Both the position numbers and the translations under genes were made by a program. Below the pieces are notes generated by a model, which was not told the origin of the DNA, ran no database searches, and saw only the letters and a list, made by a program, of their open reading frames with translations. A DNA stretch of 64,000 nt from Anaerolineales bacterium (GTDB lineage: Bacteria > Chloroflexota > Anaerolineae > Anaerolineales > Villigracilaceae): positions 1-64,000 of the forward strand of contig JABARH010000004.1 in NCBI GenBank assembly GCA_019187665.1, read 5' to 3'. Of this stretch, positions 47,240 through 56,070 are shown one piece after another. Numbering within the stretch: position 1 is the stretch's first letter; every line of letters starts with the position of its first letter.

Positions 47240-49666
47240 ATGCCCAAGAAAAAGGGCTCTCTATTGCTTCCCCTCCCAAAAGAAGAAATCCTCAAAGACT
47301 ACCGCCTCGCCTACTCCTCCCGCCAAGCCTCCCTCATCGGACGGCGCGAAGTGCTGAGCGGCAAAGCCAAGTTTGGCATCTTTGGCGACGGTAAGGAACT
47401 CGCCAATCTCGCCATTGCGCGCGCCTTCCGCAAAGGCGACTGGCGCTCGGGCTACTACCGCGACCAGACCTGGATGGCGATTCTCGGCGTGATGGACTTC
47501 CAACAATTCTTCGCGCAACTCTACGCCCACGCGGACCTCGAAGCGGAACCCAACACTGGCGGGCGCGGAATGAACGCGCACTTCGCCTCGCGCTACATCA
47601 ACCCCGACGGATCGTGGCGCGCCCAAACCGATCTCTACAATGTCGCGGCGGACGTCTCGCCGACGGGAACGCAAATGCCGCGCACGGTCGGTCTCGCGTA
47701 CGCGTCGGTGGTGTATCGCGCCATAGCGGAGACAGGCGCCGCGGGGGCAGATGACGCAGGTTTGTCCCAACAGAAATTTTCCAATCACGGCGACGAGATC
47801 GCGTGGGTGACCATCGGCAATGCCTCCACCTCCGAGGGCATGTTCTGGGAAAGCGTCAACGCCATCGGCGTGTTGCGCGCGCCCGCGATCATCAGCGTCT
47901 ATGACGACGGCTACGGAATCTCCGTCCCCAATCATTTTCAAATGGTGAAGGAAAATATCTTCGCCCTCCTGCAAGGTTTTCAACGCGACGGCGAAAAACA
48001 ATCGGGCTTCGATCTCCATCAAGCGCGCGGCTGGGATTATCCCGCGCTCGTCGAAACCTATCAGCGCGCCGCCGAGATCGCGCGCAAGGATCACGTTCCG
48101 CAAATCGTCCACGTCACAGAGTTGACTCAGCCGCAAGGTCACAGCACCAGCGGTTCGCATGAACGCTACAAGACTCCCGAACGACTCGCGTGGGAACAGG
48201 AACACGATTGCCTCCGCAAAATGCGCGCGTGGATGATCGAACAACGCATCGCCACCGACCCCGAACTGGGTGAGGCCGAAACGAGCGACCGCGACGCCGT
48301 AGAGGGAATCCGCAAAGCCGCGTGGGACGCTTTTATTTCGCCGATCCTCGAGGAGCGCGGCCACGTGATGGACATGCTGGACGAGATCGCATCCACGTCG
48401 AGTCACGCGGCGGAGTTGGCCGATGTTCGGGACCAGCTATCCGCCCTCCCGTCGTTGACGCGGCGCGATATCCACGCGGCGGCGCACGAGGCGTTGCGCT
48501 GCGTGCGCGGCGAGAGTCATCCCTCCAAAGAAATTTTAATTAAGTGGAAGCAGGAACAGGACGCGGTCAATTATGAACGCTATGGATCGCATGTGATGAC
48601 AGGCAGTTCCTTGCGCGTGGATGAAGTCAAACCTGTTTATTCCGAGTCGTCGCCGACCATCATGGGCTTTGAAGTCATCAACGCCGCCTTCGATTCGATT
48701 TTGGCGCGCGACCCGCGCGTGATCGCGTTCGGCGAAGACGTGGGCAAACTCGGCGATGTGAACCAGGGTTTTAAGGGCATGCAGGAAAAATATGGCGAAC
48801 TGCGCGTGAGCGACACGGGCATCCGCGAGGCGACGATTTTGGGGCAGGCGATCGGCATGGCGATGCGCGGCCTGCGCCCCATTTGTGAGATTCAATATCT
48901 CGATTATTTGCTGTATGCGTTGCAGATCGTATCCGATGACCTGGCGACATTGCATTGGCGCACCGCGGGCGGACAGTCCGCGCCTGTGATCGTGCGCACG
49001 CGCGGGCATCGGCTGGAGGGCATCTGGCATTCGGGTTCGTTGATGTCGGGCATTGTGAATCTTGTGCGCGGCGTGAATGTTTTGGTTCCACGCGACATGA
49101 CGCGCGCGGCAGGCTTCTACAATGCCATCCTGAAATCCGACGAACCAGCGATCATTGTTGAAGTGTTGAACGGTTATCGCGTCAAAGAGAAACTGCCCGA
49201 CAACATCGGCGAGATGACCGTCCCGCTCGGCGTCCCCGAAACCATCCGCGAGGGGCGCGACCTGACCCTCGTCACGTATGGCGCGTGTTGCCGTATCGCG
49301 CTCGAAGCGGCGGAGAAGTTGAGCAAGGTCGGCATCGAGATCGAAGTGATAGATGTGCAGTCGCTTTTGCCGTTTGACATTCACGGTCACATCGTAGAGT
49401 CGCTCAAGAAGACCAATCGTATTTTGTTCGTGGATGAAGACGTCCCAGGCGGCATGTCCGCGTACATGCTTCAGGAAGTCATCGAAAAACAAGGCGGCTA
49501 CTTCCACTTGGATTCCCCCGCGCGCACCCTCACTGGCACCGACCACCGTCCTGCCTACGGAAGCGACGGCGATTACTGGAGCAAACCGAATGCGGAGACG
49601 ATTTTTGATACGGTTTATGAGATGATGAATGAGGTTGACCCGACAGCGTATCCGCTATTTCGTTGA
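47240..49666 (+). CDS. 2-oxoacid dehydrogenase E1, fused alpha and beta subunits
   Basis: The product has 808 residues from the ATG at 47240. The alpha part is about 1-440: FGDGKELANLAIARAF; the thiamine-diphosphate region ITIGNASTSEGMFWE; YDDGYGISVP; QPQGHSTSGSHERYK. The beta part is about 475-808: FGEDVGKLGDVNQGFKG, REATILGQAIGMAM, EIQYLDYLLYALQIVSDDLA and LFVDEDVPGGMSAYMLQEV. It decarboxylates a 2-oxoacid, most likely pyruvate or a branched-chain 2-oxoacid, and passes the acyl group to the E2 at 50187. Fused E1 of this length is known in several phyla. Confidence 0.9.
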   Translation: MPKKKGSLLLPLPKEEILKDYRLAYSSRQASLIGRREVLSGKAKFGIFGDGKELANLAIARAFRKGDWRSGYYRDQTWMAILGVMDFQQFFAQLYAHADLEAEPNTGGRGMNAHFASRYINPDGSWRAQTDLYNVAADVSPTGTQMPRTVGLAYASVVYRAIAETGAAGADDAGLSQQKFSNHGDEIAWVTIGNASTSEGMFWESVNAIGVLRAPAIISVYDDGYGISVPNHFQMVKENIFALLQGFQRDGEKQSGFDLHQARGWDYPALVETYQRAAEIARKDHVPQIVHVTELTQPQGHSTSGSHERYKTPERLAWEQEHDCLRKMRAWMIEQRIATDPELGEAETSDRDAVEGIRKAAWDAFISPILEERGHVMDMLDEIASTSSHAAELADVRDQLSALPSLTRRDIHAAAHEALRCVRGESHPSKEILIKWKQEQDAVNYERYGSHVMTGSSLRVDEVKPVYSESSPTIMGFEVINAAFDSILARDPRVIAFGEDVGKLGDVNQGFKGMQEKYGELRVSDTGIREATILGQAIGMAMRGLRPICEIQYLDYLLYALQIVSDDLATLHWRTAGGQSAPVIVRTRGHRLEGIWHSGSLMSGIVNLVRGVNVLVPRDMTRAAGFYNAILKSDEPAIIVEVLNGYRVKEKLPDNIGEMTVPLGVPETIREGRDLTLVTYGACCRIALEAAEKLSKVGIEIEVIDVQSLLPFDIHGHIVESLKKTNRILFVDEDVPGGMSAYMLQEVIEKQGGYFHLDSPARTLTGTDHRPAYGSDGDYWSKPNAETIFDTVYEMMNEVDPTAYPLFR

Positions 49667-49690
49667 CAGTTGACGGTTGGTGGTTGACGG
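49666..49690. repeat. Left word repeat flanking the second four-helix-bundle gene
   Basis: TTGACAGTTGACGGTTGGTG and GTTGACGG are words of a GTTGACGGTTGGTGG family. They are inverse complements of the CCGCCAACTGTCAACTACCAACC on the right side, starting at 50069. Confidence 0.75.
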
Positions 49691-49691
49691 T

Positions 49692-50069
49692 ATGGAGAAT
49701 CATAAAACGCCCGCTAGAAATTACCGCGAGTTGATTGTCTGGCAGGATGGCATTAAACTCGCCAAGTCAGTTTATAAATTGACAGAAAAATTTCCTCGAC
49801 AGGAAGTTTACGCCCTTGCTGACCAGATCCGCCGTGCCGCTGTTTCTGTCCCATCAAACATTGCCGAAGGTCAAGCCCGCAAATCACCTGGCGATTTCCG
49901 TCGCTTTCTCCACATTGCCCTCGGTTCATTGGCTGAAGTGGATACGCAACTTGTTTTGGCTCAAGAATTCGGCTACATTGCCAAAGAAGATATTGATGTT
50001 ATGGATGAACAAATCCAAAATTTGCGCAAAAAACTTTACGCTCTGATGAATAGCCTGCCCGAACGCTAG
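49692..50069 (+). CDS. Four-helix-bundle protein (S23/IVS type), second copy
   Basis: The product has 125 residues. NYRELIVWQDGIKLAKSVYKLT, then ALADQIRRAAVSVPSNIAEGQAR and FLHIALGSLAEVDTQLVLA match the same family as the gene at 19164. The two are clearly different in sequence, so this is not a recent duplication. It stands between the E1 and E2 genes of a 2-oxoacid dehydrogenase. As with the first copy, it is flanked by inverted word repeats, here of a different word. Confidence 0.9.
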   Translation: MENHKTPARNYRELIVWQDGIKLAKSVYKLTEKFPRQEVYALADQIRRAAVSVPSNIAEGQARKSPGDFRRFLHIALGSLAEVDTQLVLAQEFGYIAKEDIDVMDEQIQNLRKKLYALMNSLPER

Positions 50070-50178
50070 ACCGCCAACTGTCAACTACCAACCACCAACT
50101 GAAAACTACCAACCACCAACTGAAAACTACCAACCACCAACTGAAAACTACCAACCACCAACTGAAAACTACCAACTG
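50069..50178. repeat. Right word repeat: 21-bp tandem AACTACCAACCACCAACTGAA
   Basis: There are about four and a half tandem units of 21 bases, preceded by CCGCCAACTGTCAACTACC. It is the inverse complement of the words at 49666-49690. The E2 ribosome binding site (TGGAGC) lies immediately after it. Confidence 0.9.
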
Positions 50179-50186
50179 GAGCTTTT

Positions 50187-51434
50187 ATGGCAACTAAAGT
50201 ACTCGTACCCCGACTCGGCGAAGGCGTGGAAGAAGTCACAATTACAAAATGGCTCAAGAAAGAAGGCGACTCGATCAAAGAGTTGGAGCCTTTGCTCGAA
50301 GTGAACACCGACAAGGTGGATACGGAAATCCCCGCGCCTGCTTCGGGAGTGATTCTCAAAATCGAAATGCAGGAGGGTCAACCCGCGAAGGTGGGGCAGT
50401 TGCTCGCGATCATTGGCGCCTCTGGGGAATCGGTTGGTAGTGGTCAGTTGACGGTTGACAGCAAGAAGGTCGCGACACAGCCCTCTGCTCCCGCGTCTCA
50501 GCCTGCCGCCGTTGCATCCCAGCCACAAGCTACCAACCACCAACCATCAACCACCAACCGCGAACTCGGCTTCATCTCCCCCGTCGTCGCCAAGATCGCA
50601 GCCGAGCGCGGCATTGACCTATCCCAAGTTCCAGGCACAGGAATGAATGGGCGCATCACCAAAAATGACGTATTGAATTTTGCAGGCACGGGCGAGAAGA
50701 AAGTCGCGAGCGCTCCATCTGCTCTTCACGCCGCGCCCGTCGTCACCTCTGAGCAGGGCGACACGCTCATTAAGCACACCCTCATCCGCAGGCAGATCGC
50801 CGATCACATGGTCATGTCCAAATCCGTTTCGCCGCACGTCTTGACCGTGATGGAAGCGGACATGTCGAAAGTGGTCAAGCATCGCGCCGCCAATAAATCC
50901 GCGTTTGAACGCGACGGCGCAAACCTCACGTTCACAGCCTACTTTATGATGGCGATCGTCGCGGGACTCAAAACCTATCCCAGCGCCAATTCATCGTGGA
51001 CAGATGAAGGCTTGCTGGTTCACAAAGCCGTCAATATTGGAATGGCGACCTCTTTGGGTGCAGACGGATTGATCGTCCCCGTCATCAAAGGCGCGGACAA
51101 CCTGTCCCTGCTCGCCATGGCCCGCACCGTCAATGACCTGGCGACGCGCGCCCGCGCCCGCAAACTCCAACCCGACGAGGTCAAGGGTGGGACGTTCACC
51201 CTGACCAACCACGGCATCAGCGGCTCACTCTTCGCCATGCCGGTCATCAACCAGCCCCAGTGCGGAATCCTCGGCGTGGGCGCCATGCAAAAACGCGCGG
51301 TCGTGGTGGACGACGCGATCGCCATCCGCCCGATGGTGTACATGTCGTTCGTATTCGATCATCGCATTTTGGATGGAGCTTCGGCGGATAATTTCTTGAT
51401 GAAAGTCAGGGAGACGCTGGAGAATTGGGCGTAG
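50187..51434 (+). CDS. 2-oxoacid dehydrogenase E2 (dihydrolipoyl acyltransferase)
   Basis: The product has 415 residues. The lipoyl domain is at 1-80, with lipoyl-Lys in EVNTDKVDTEIPAPAS near residue 45. A low-complexity linker spans about 85-130, containing word-repeat-derived GQLTVDSKK and ATNHQPSTTNR. An E1/E3-binding domain lies at about 130-170 (ISPVVAKIAAERGIDLSQVPGTGMNGRITKNDVL). The catalytic domain is at about 195-415, with LTNHGISGS and MSFVFDHRILDGASADNFL (His/Asp active site). It forms the core of the complex with E1 (47240) and E3 (56071). Confidence 0.93.
   Translation: MATKVLVPRLGEGVEEVTITKWLKKEGDSIKELEPLLEVNTDKVDTEIPAPASGVILKIEMQEGQPAKVGQLLAIIGASGESVGSGQLTVDSKKVATQPSAPASQPAAVASQPQATNHQPSTTNRELGFISPVVAKIAAERGIDLSQVPGTGMNGRITKNDVLNFAGTGEKKVASAPSALHAAPVVTSEQGDTLIKHTLIRRQIADHMVMSKSVSPHVLTVMEADMSKVVKHRAANKSAFERDGANLTFTAYFMMAIVAGLKTYPSANSSWTDEGLLVHKAVNIGMATSLGADGLIVPVIKGADNLSLLAMARTVNDLATRARARKLQPDEVKGGTFTLTNHGISGSLFAMPVINQPQCGILGVGAMQKRAVVVDDAIAIRPMVYMSFVFDHRILDGASADNFLMKVRETLENWA
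50431..50559. repeat. In-frame inverted word repeats in the E2 linker
   Basis: GGTTGGTAGTGGTCAGTTGA (50432-50451 and on) and ACCAACCACCAACCATCAAC (50532-50551 and on) are inverse complements of one another. They belong to the same word family as the intergenic repeat at 50069-50178. Confidence 0.75.
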
Positions 51435-51509
51435 CGCGAGCAATCGCGCAATCTGCGCTTTCTTACGCAGGCACGGCGTTAGAGAACGACAAGTGCGCCT
51501 TCATCATCA

Positions 51510-52304
51510 ATGGAAAAATACGAAGGTCATCTGGAAGGTTATTGGGAGCAGGGCTGGGAGGGGCGGATCGAATATTCCCTGTTCATAGAAGGGATAGGAC
51601 ATCCTTTCTTCCTTCAATCGGGCGATCGTCTGACCATCTTCAATGAAGACGGGAGCGTGCTCTGGTCGGATGTTTTGCATTTCGTGGCGCGGGGAGCGCG
51701 CGATAGCCACAATATGCCGAACGGCATTTGGGCGGATACCAAACAGGCGAATGTACCGTACGCGCAGTGGATCGAATGGTTTTGGCGCAAGCCGCCATTG
51801 AAAGCGACGTATGAAGTCATCGCGGATAAAACGCTGCCCGCGCAGAAAGAACACGCCGAAGTGAAGATCCATCCGCCTGTATTGACGATGCTCATCCTCG
51901 TCTACGCGTTTGCGATGCACTGGTTTTTTCCTGTCCCACTGACGACACTGCCACGACCTGTAAAAGCGCTGGGGGTCGGTCTTGTGTTTGCGGGGCTGGC
52001 GTTTGCTTTTCTGGCTGTTCGTGAATTTACGCGGGCGCATACCACCCTGAATCCGCATGGTTCGGCGGCCACGCTTGTGACTTCGGGCGTTTACCGTTTC
52101 TCGCGCAACCCCATCTATGTGGGCTTCGTCTGCGCGCTGATCGGGATTCCGCTGGCGCTGGGGACGTTATGGGGCGCGATGTTCAGTCCGATGCTGGTAT
52201 GGGGGCTCAACACGCTCGTCATCCGTTACGAAGAGGCCCATTTGGAGAAAAGGTTCGGCGACGAGTACGCCCGCTACAAGTCACGGGTGAGGCGCTGGTT
52301 GTAG
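51510..52304 (+). CDS. Isoprenylcysteine carboxyl methyltransferase-like membrane protein with N-terminal extra domain
   Basis: The product has 264 residues. The C-terminal about 130 residues carry the ICMT/phospholipid methyltransferase pattern SGVYRFSRNPIYVGFVCALIG and VIRYEEAHLEKRFGDEYARYKSRVRRW, with several transmembrane helices before it. Residues 1-115 form a soluble domain (EGYWEQGWEGRIEYSLFIEG; FNEDGSVLWSDV) that I do not recognise and that is absent from ordinary members. The methyl acceptor is unknown. It converges with the minus-strand gene at 52321. Confidence 0.75.
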   Translation: MEKYEGHLEGYWEQGWEGRIEYSLFIEGIGHPFFLQSGDRLTIFNEDGSVLWSDVLHFVARGARDSHNMPNGIWADTKQANVPYAQWIEWFWRKPPLKATYEVIADKTLPAQKEHAEVKIHPPVLTMLILVYAFAMHWFFPVPLTTLPRPVKALGVGLVFAGLAFAFLAVREFTRAHTTLNPHGSAATLVTSGVYRFSRNPIYVGFVCALIGIPLALGTLWGAMFSPMLVWGLNTLVIRYEEAHLEKRFGDEYARYKSRVRRWL

Positions 52305-52310
52305 AAAAAG

Positions 52311-52336
52311 AAAGCGACGGTCAGCCCGTCGCTTTT
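52311..52336. terminator. Bidirectional terminator
   Basis: AAAGCGACGG and CCGTCGCTTT form a stem with A- and T-runs on either side. It serves the convergent genes ending at 52304 and 52321. Confidence 0.9.
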
Positions 52337-53451
52337 TTGTTGTTGCCCGTTGGGAAGTATCTGTCTTTCAGATCCAGAATTGGCTTTTCGAAGTATTTGT
52401 AACTCAGATGAGCAAGCAGGAAGGTCAGCGCGGCGGAGAGGAGCAGCGTTAATGGTTTGGCGGTCGGTTCCGTGATGCCGAAGTCGCGGATGCGCGATAC
52501 GAACCAGATGACGGCGTAGTGGTATACGTAGAGGCCGTAGGAAATTTTTCCGATGTAGCGCATGACGCGTGTGTCGAGGGGACGCAGGAACATTTTTTCC
52601 CGGACCACGAGCTGGATGAGCAGGGCGAACAGATAGTTCAGGTAAAAATAACCCCAGACCTGCTGGAGGTCGTATTTGAGTGGGAAGAGAAAGCCGAACG
52701 CGGAGATTGTATCGAGGCCGCCGGTCGAATGAACCTGCACGGCGAGACCAATGACGGGCAGGAGCGCGAGCAGGATAAAAAACTGTTGTTTTGCTTTTGG
52801 AAAATTGAGTTGTGTGATCAGCGCGCCGAGCGCGAAGGCGTCCACTTGTGAAAATGGAAGCACGTAGATGACTACCCCCATGTTGTCGTACAAGAAGGAG
52901 GGGCTTGCATAGCGGAAGAGCGCGGTGACGCCCAACCGAAACAGCGGACCAAATAATGCGGCAGCGAGGAATAATTTCTTTAAATGTTTTTTGGGCGCGA
53001 GAAAAAGGACGAGCGGCCAGAAAATGTAGAACTGTTCCTCTGTCGAAAGCGACCAGAGGTGGCCGATCAGGCGCGACTCGCCGGTGTAGGCCGCGCTGGC
53101 ATTGAAGAGGTTATAGACGTAGACAAACGCATAGGGCGCCTGTTTCTGGAACAGTTCCATGTAGTTTGCGCGATAGTCCGCCTCGATGAAGAGCGCGGCC
53201 ACAACCAGCATGAGCGCCAGATAGAAGTAATACAGCGGGAAGATTCGCAGAAAACGGCGCCCGTAAAATTTCTTGAAGAAATCCCTGCCGCTTTCCGATT
53301 CCTTCATCCGCAAAAGAATGTCGGTGATGAGGAAGCCCGACAGCACAAAAAAAAGCTGCACGCCCACCCAGCCGATGTACACATAATCGGCGTGCAGAAA
53401 AAAAACAAGCAGGATGGCGATGGCGCGCAAGCCGTCGAGGCCGGGGATCAT
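52321..53451 (-). CDS. Acyltransferase family 3 membrane protein (OafA/YrhL-like)
   Basis: The product has 376 residues with about ten transmembrane helices. The N-terminal GLDGLRAIAILLVFFLHAD holds the conserved catalytic His. Next come the FFVLSGFLITDILLR and FLRIFPLYYF family segments, then HLWSLSTEEQFYIFWPLVLFL. It acetylates or acylates carbohydrate at the cell surface, a common partner of glycosyltransferases. The ATG overlaps the stop of the upstream GT-C-like gene by 4 bases, so they are co-translated. Confidence 0.93.
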   Translation of the reverse strand: MIPGLDGLRAIAILLVFFLHADYVYIGWVGVQLFFVLSGFLITDILLRMKESESGRDFFKKFYGRRFLRIFPLYYFYLALMLVVAALFIEADYRANYMELFQKQAPYAFVYVYNLFNASAAYTGESRLIGHLWSLSTEEQFYIFWPLVLFLAPKKHLKKLFLAAALFGPLFRLGVTALFRYASPSFLYDNMGVVIYVLPFSQVDAFALGALITQLNFPKAKQQFFILLALLPVIGLAVQVHSTGGLDTISAFGFLFPLKYDLQQVWGYFYLNYLFALLIQLVVREKMFLRPLDTRVMRYIGKISYGLYVYHYAVIWFVSRIRDFGITEPTAKPLTLLLSAALTFLLAHLSYKYFEKPILDLKDRYFPTGNNKKATG

Positions 53452-54983
53452 TGCGACGGCTCCAAAAGAAAATTAAATTGTCCCGTGTTCATTTTCCAGA
53501 CGGCGATCAAACGTTCGCGGCTGAATAACGGTCCGCGTGTGATGAGGGCGAGCGCGTCGTAATATTTTGCGCGATTCGGATTCTGAATTTGATTGACTCC
53601 CGTCCGCAAGGTTTGGAGGTAGCCCGCGGGGACATCTCTCTCGAAGTGACCGATGCGCCACTTCTCTGGCCTTGAGGCGGGGAGGCGTGCCAGAAGCGGA
53701 TCGCACAAGGCGTATAAATCCACGATGTGGACGGCGGGTCCTGCGAAATAGCCGATGAATCCGACGTTCTTTTCATCCACGACGGATTTGCCGCTTGCGC
53801 GCAGGGCGTAGCCATGTTCCACCCAACCTTCGCCGGAAAAGGGGATCGCTTTTCCCGGGCGATAGTTCACCAACCCGGAGATGGGGTAGTAATAGGCGCG
53901 CTCGTCGTTGATGCCGGTCTGCAGATCGTGTTCTGTGAAGCGGGGCCGGTTGAGGTCGAGGATGAAGTTGGGAGGCGAGGCGAGCAGACCGAGCAGGAAG
54001 ACGGCGGTCATTGCCGCATATTGCCAGCGCGGAGTTAAATCTGGGAGCAGGCGCGCGAGAAGCAGGGCGCTGACCAGCAGGGAGGCGGTCAGGAATCGTC
54101 CGCTCATGAAGTCGCCGCCGATGGAGAGAACGTAGGCGAGGTAAAGGATGCTTCCGAGCGCGAGCAGGCGTTCGCGGGTTTGCCCACGCCAGAAGGCGAA
54201 GAGGATTCCCGCCGCGATGATGATGAGAGTCAGCGGGTCGCGCTGGAGGGAATCGAGGAAGTAAACGAATCCCTGCGGGATCAGTTCGTTGGTTGGAATG
54301 CCCGCGCCGAGTTTGGCGTAGTAGGTGTTGGGGAAGGGGAATCCGTAATAGAAGAGGGAGAAGGCTTCCCAGAGGAGGAGGGGCAGGAAACCGAGGATGA
54401 AAGCGCGCAGTACTGTACCATTTGTGTTGCATTGCGAAGCGCAAAATAAGTTTTGCGGTACTGCCAGGAACGCGAGCGCAGGCAGGGCGAACAGAATCGC
54501 ATCCTGGCGGTTGAGGAAAATCAAGGACGCGATGAAAGCAAGTTGGAGGGGGGAAGATTTTTTTTCAACGAATGCGATGAAGAAGAGGACGAGCAATAAA
54601 TGGGTGAGCGGGTTTTCGAGTCCCGAGGCGGAATAGTCCATGAAGGCTTTGGAGAGCAGGAGAGTCAAAACAGCGAGGGCGGCAAAGCCTGCGCGACGGG
54701 CAACTAGCCACAGGGTCAGGGTTGAAGCGATGAAGGAGGCGAGCAGGGCGGTCAGGTAGGCATCCTTCGTTGGCAGGTAAAGCATCGTCAGCAGGAACAT
54801 CCACAAGGGATGCGTGTAGGACTGGACGCGTTCGGCGATGTTCCAGGTCAGCCCATAGCCGTTGACGAAATTATCCACCGTGCGCAGGGTGATGTAGGCA
54901 TCGTCGCCGACCCACGCGGTGCGGAGGAAAATGAACGCGAAGGCGAGCAGTGTGAGGCTGGTAAAAAGATTGCGGCGATTCAT
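53448..54983 (-). CDS. GT-C-type membrane glycosyltransferase (AftB-like)
   Basis: The product has 511 residues from the ATG at 54983. It has about nine transmembrane segments. The early acidic motif TAWVGDDAYITLRTVDNFVNGYGLTWN, then VQSYTHPLWMFLLTMLYLPT resembles the arabinofuranosyltransferase AftB group and related Chloroflexota proteins. The soluble C-terminal domain has GEGWVEHGYALRASGKSVVDEKNVGFIGYFAGPAVHIVD. The substrate here is not known. It overlaps the acyltransferase gene by 4 bases. Confidence 0.78.
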   Translation of the reverse strand: MNRRNLFTSLTLLAFAFIFLRTAWVGDDAYITLRTVDNFVNGYGLTWNIAERVQSYTHPLWMFLLTMLYLPTKDAYLTALLASFIASTLTLWLVARRAGFAALAVLTLLLSKAFMDYSASGLENPLTHLLLVLFFIAFVEKKSSPLQLAFIASLIFLNRQDAILFALPALAFLAVPQNLFCASQCNTNGTVLRAFILGFLPLLLWEAFSLFYYGFPFPNTYYAKLGAGIPTNELIPQGFVYFLDSLQRDPLTLIIIAAGILFAFWRGQTRERLLALGSILYLAYVLSIGGDFMSGRFLTASLLVSALLLARLLPDLTPRWQYAAMTAVFLLGLLASPPNFILDLNRPRFTEHDLQTGINDERAYYYPISGLVNYRPGKAIPFSGEGWVEHGYALRASGKSVVDEKNVGFIGYFAGPAVHIVDLYALCDPLLARLPASRPEKWRIGHFERDVPAGYLQTLRTGVNQIQNPNRAKYYDALALITRGPLFSRERLIAVWKMNTGQFNFLLEPSQ

Positions 54984-55067
54984 GGGCGGGAAAAGTTTAT
55001 CATATAGCATTGTGTCTCTGATTAGAACGCGCGTTCTGTTATAATCGAATCAAAAGGAGCGTGTGTG

Positions 55068-55730
55068 ATGTCCATCCAAAAATCTGAAATTCAACTCGAT
55101 GTGAACGGAAAGAAAGTCAGCGCGTACCTTGCCGCGCCAGAAAAAAGCGGACCCGGCGTGCTTGTCCTGCATGCGTGGTGGGGACTCAAGTCGTTCTTCA
55201 AAGAAGTGTGCGACCGTCTCGCCGAGCAGGGGTTTACCGTGCTTGCGCCCGACTTGCGAGATGGTCAAATTGCGAAGACGATCGAGGAAGCCAAAGCGTT
55301 GATGGAAAAACGCGACGGTCAACTCGTCGGCGATGCGGTGATGGCGGCAAAGGATCATTTGCGCGGATTGACGAACGGCAAGATCGGCGTGGTCGGTTTT
55401 TCAATGGGCGGTGCGTGGGCGTTGATCACTGCCGCGTACAAACCCGAGCAAATTGCGGCGGTCGTTCTTTTCTACGGCAACGAGGGCATCGAGTATGGAA
55501 AGGTTACCGCCAAAGTGATGGGGCATTACAGCGACAACGACGAATGGGAGCCGAACGAGTATGTGGAGAATACCTTCGCGGAGTTTAAAAAGGCAGGCGT
55601 GGACGCGACGCTTCACATCTACCCCGGAGTTGCCCACTGGTTCGTCGAGTCCGATCGCCCCGAATACGACCCCGCTGCCGCGCAGTTGGCGTGGGAACGG
55701 ACGTTTGAGTTTTTGAAGGAAAATTTGTAA
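55068..55730 (+). CDS. Dienelactone hydrolase family protein
   Basis: The product has 220 residues of alpha/beta-hydrolase fold. The segment GPGVLVLHAWWGLKSFFKEV forms the oxyanion region. VGFSMGGAWAL near residue 113 gives a Ser nucleophile instead of the Cys seen in classical dienelactone hydrolases. The catalytic Asp is probably in the HYSDNDEWEPN region, and His is in YPGVAHWFVE. The substrate is not determinable. A Met one codon upstream (55065) is equally possible. It has AAGGAG about 10 bases before the start. Confidence 0.87.
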   Translation: MSIQKSEIQLDVNGKKVSAYLAAPEKSGPGVLVLHAWWGLKSFFKEVCDRLAEQGFTVLAPDLRDGQIAKTIEEAKALMEKRDGQLVGDAVMAAKDHLRGLTNGKIGVVGFSMGGAWALITAAYKPEQIAAVVLFYGNEGIEYGKVTAKVMGHYSDNDEWEPNEYVENTFAEFKKAGVDATLHIYPGVAHWFVESDRPEYDPAAAQLAWERTFEFLKENL

Positions 55731-56070
55731 CTGTCTTAGCATATGGTCTTTTCAAAGTCGCTTGACAAACCGGCGGGTTTGGAACGCGAATGCCACGAAT
55801 AGGCGAATTTTGCGAATTTTCTTGGGTTTATTCGCGTCATTCGCTGATTGGCGTAACTCACGTTGAGGAATCTCCGACCTTGAAAAAACCATATGTCTTA
55901 GCATCTCCCCATTGCGGGGAGATGTCTCTTTAATAGTAAAATAGTCGAAAAATAATGTCGTTGCGAGGAGGGCTTTAGCCCGACGAAGCAATCTCCTCAT
56001 TAAACAGGAGATTGCTTCGGGCAAAGAGCAAGAGCGCCCTCGCAACGACATATTCAAGGAGATTTATTTC
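55731..56070. repeat. Composite hairpin region before the E3 gene
   Basis: It has three nested elements. CATATGGTCTTTTCAAAG (55740-55757) is mirrored by CTTGAAAAAACCATATG (about 55879-55895). Inside it GCGAATGCCACGAATAGGCG words face ATTCGCGTCATTCGC. At 55956-56050 lies the second copy of the CATTGCGAGG-type palindrome (first at 42354). There is no gene. The E3 promoter must lie in or before this region; AAGGAG at 56056-56061 precedes its ATG. Confidence 0.75.

Noticed and set aside
50069-50178. Regular 21-bp tandem array resembling a small CRISPR
   Set aside because: The units are contiguous with no unique spacers, and no cas genes are near; it is a tandem word repeat.
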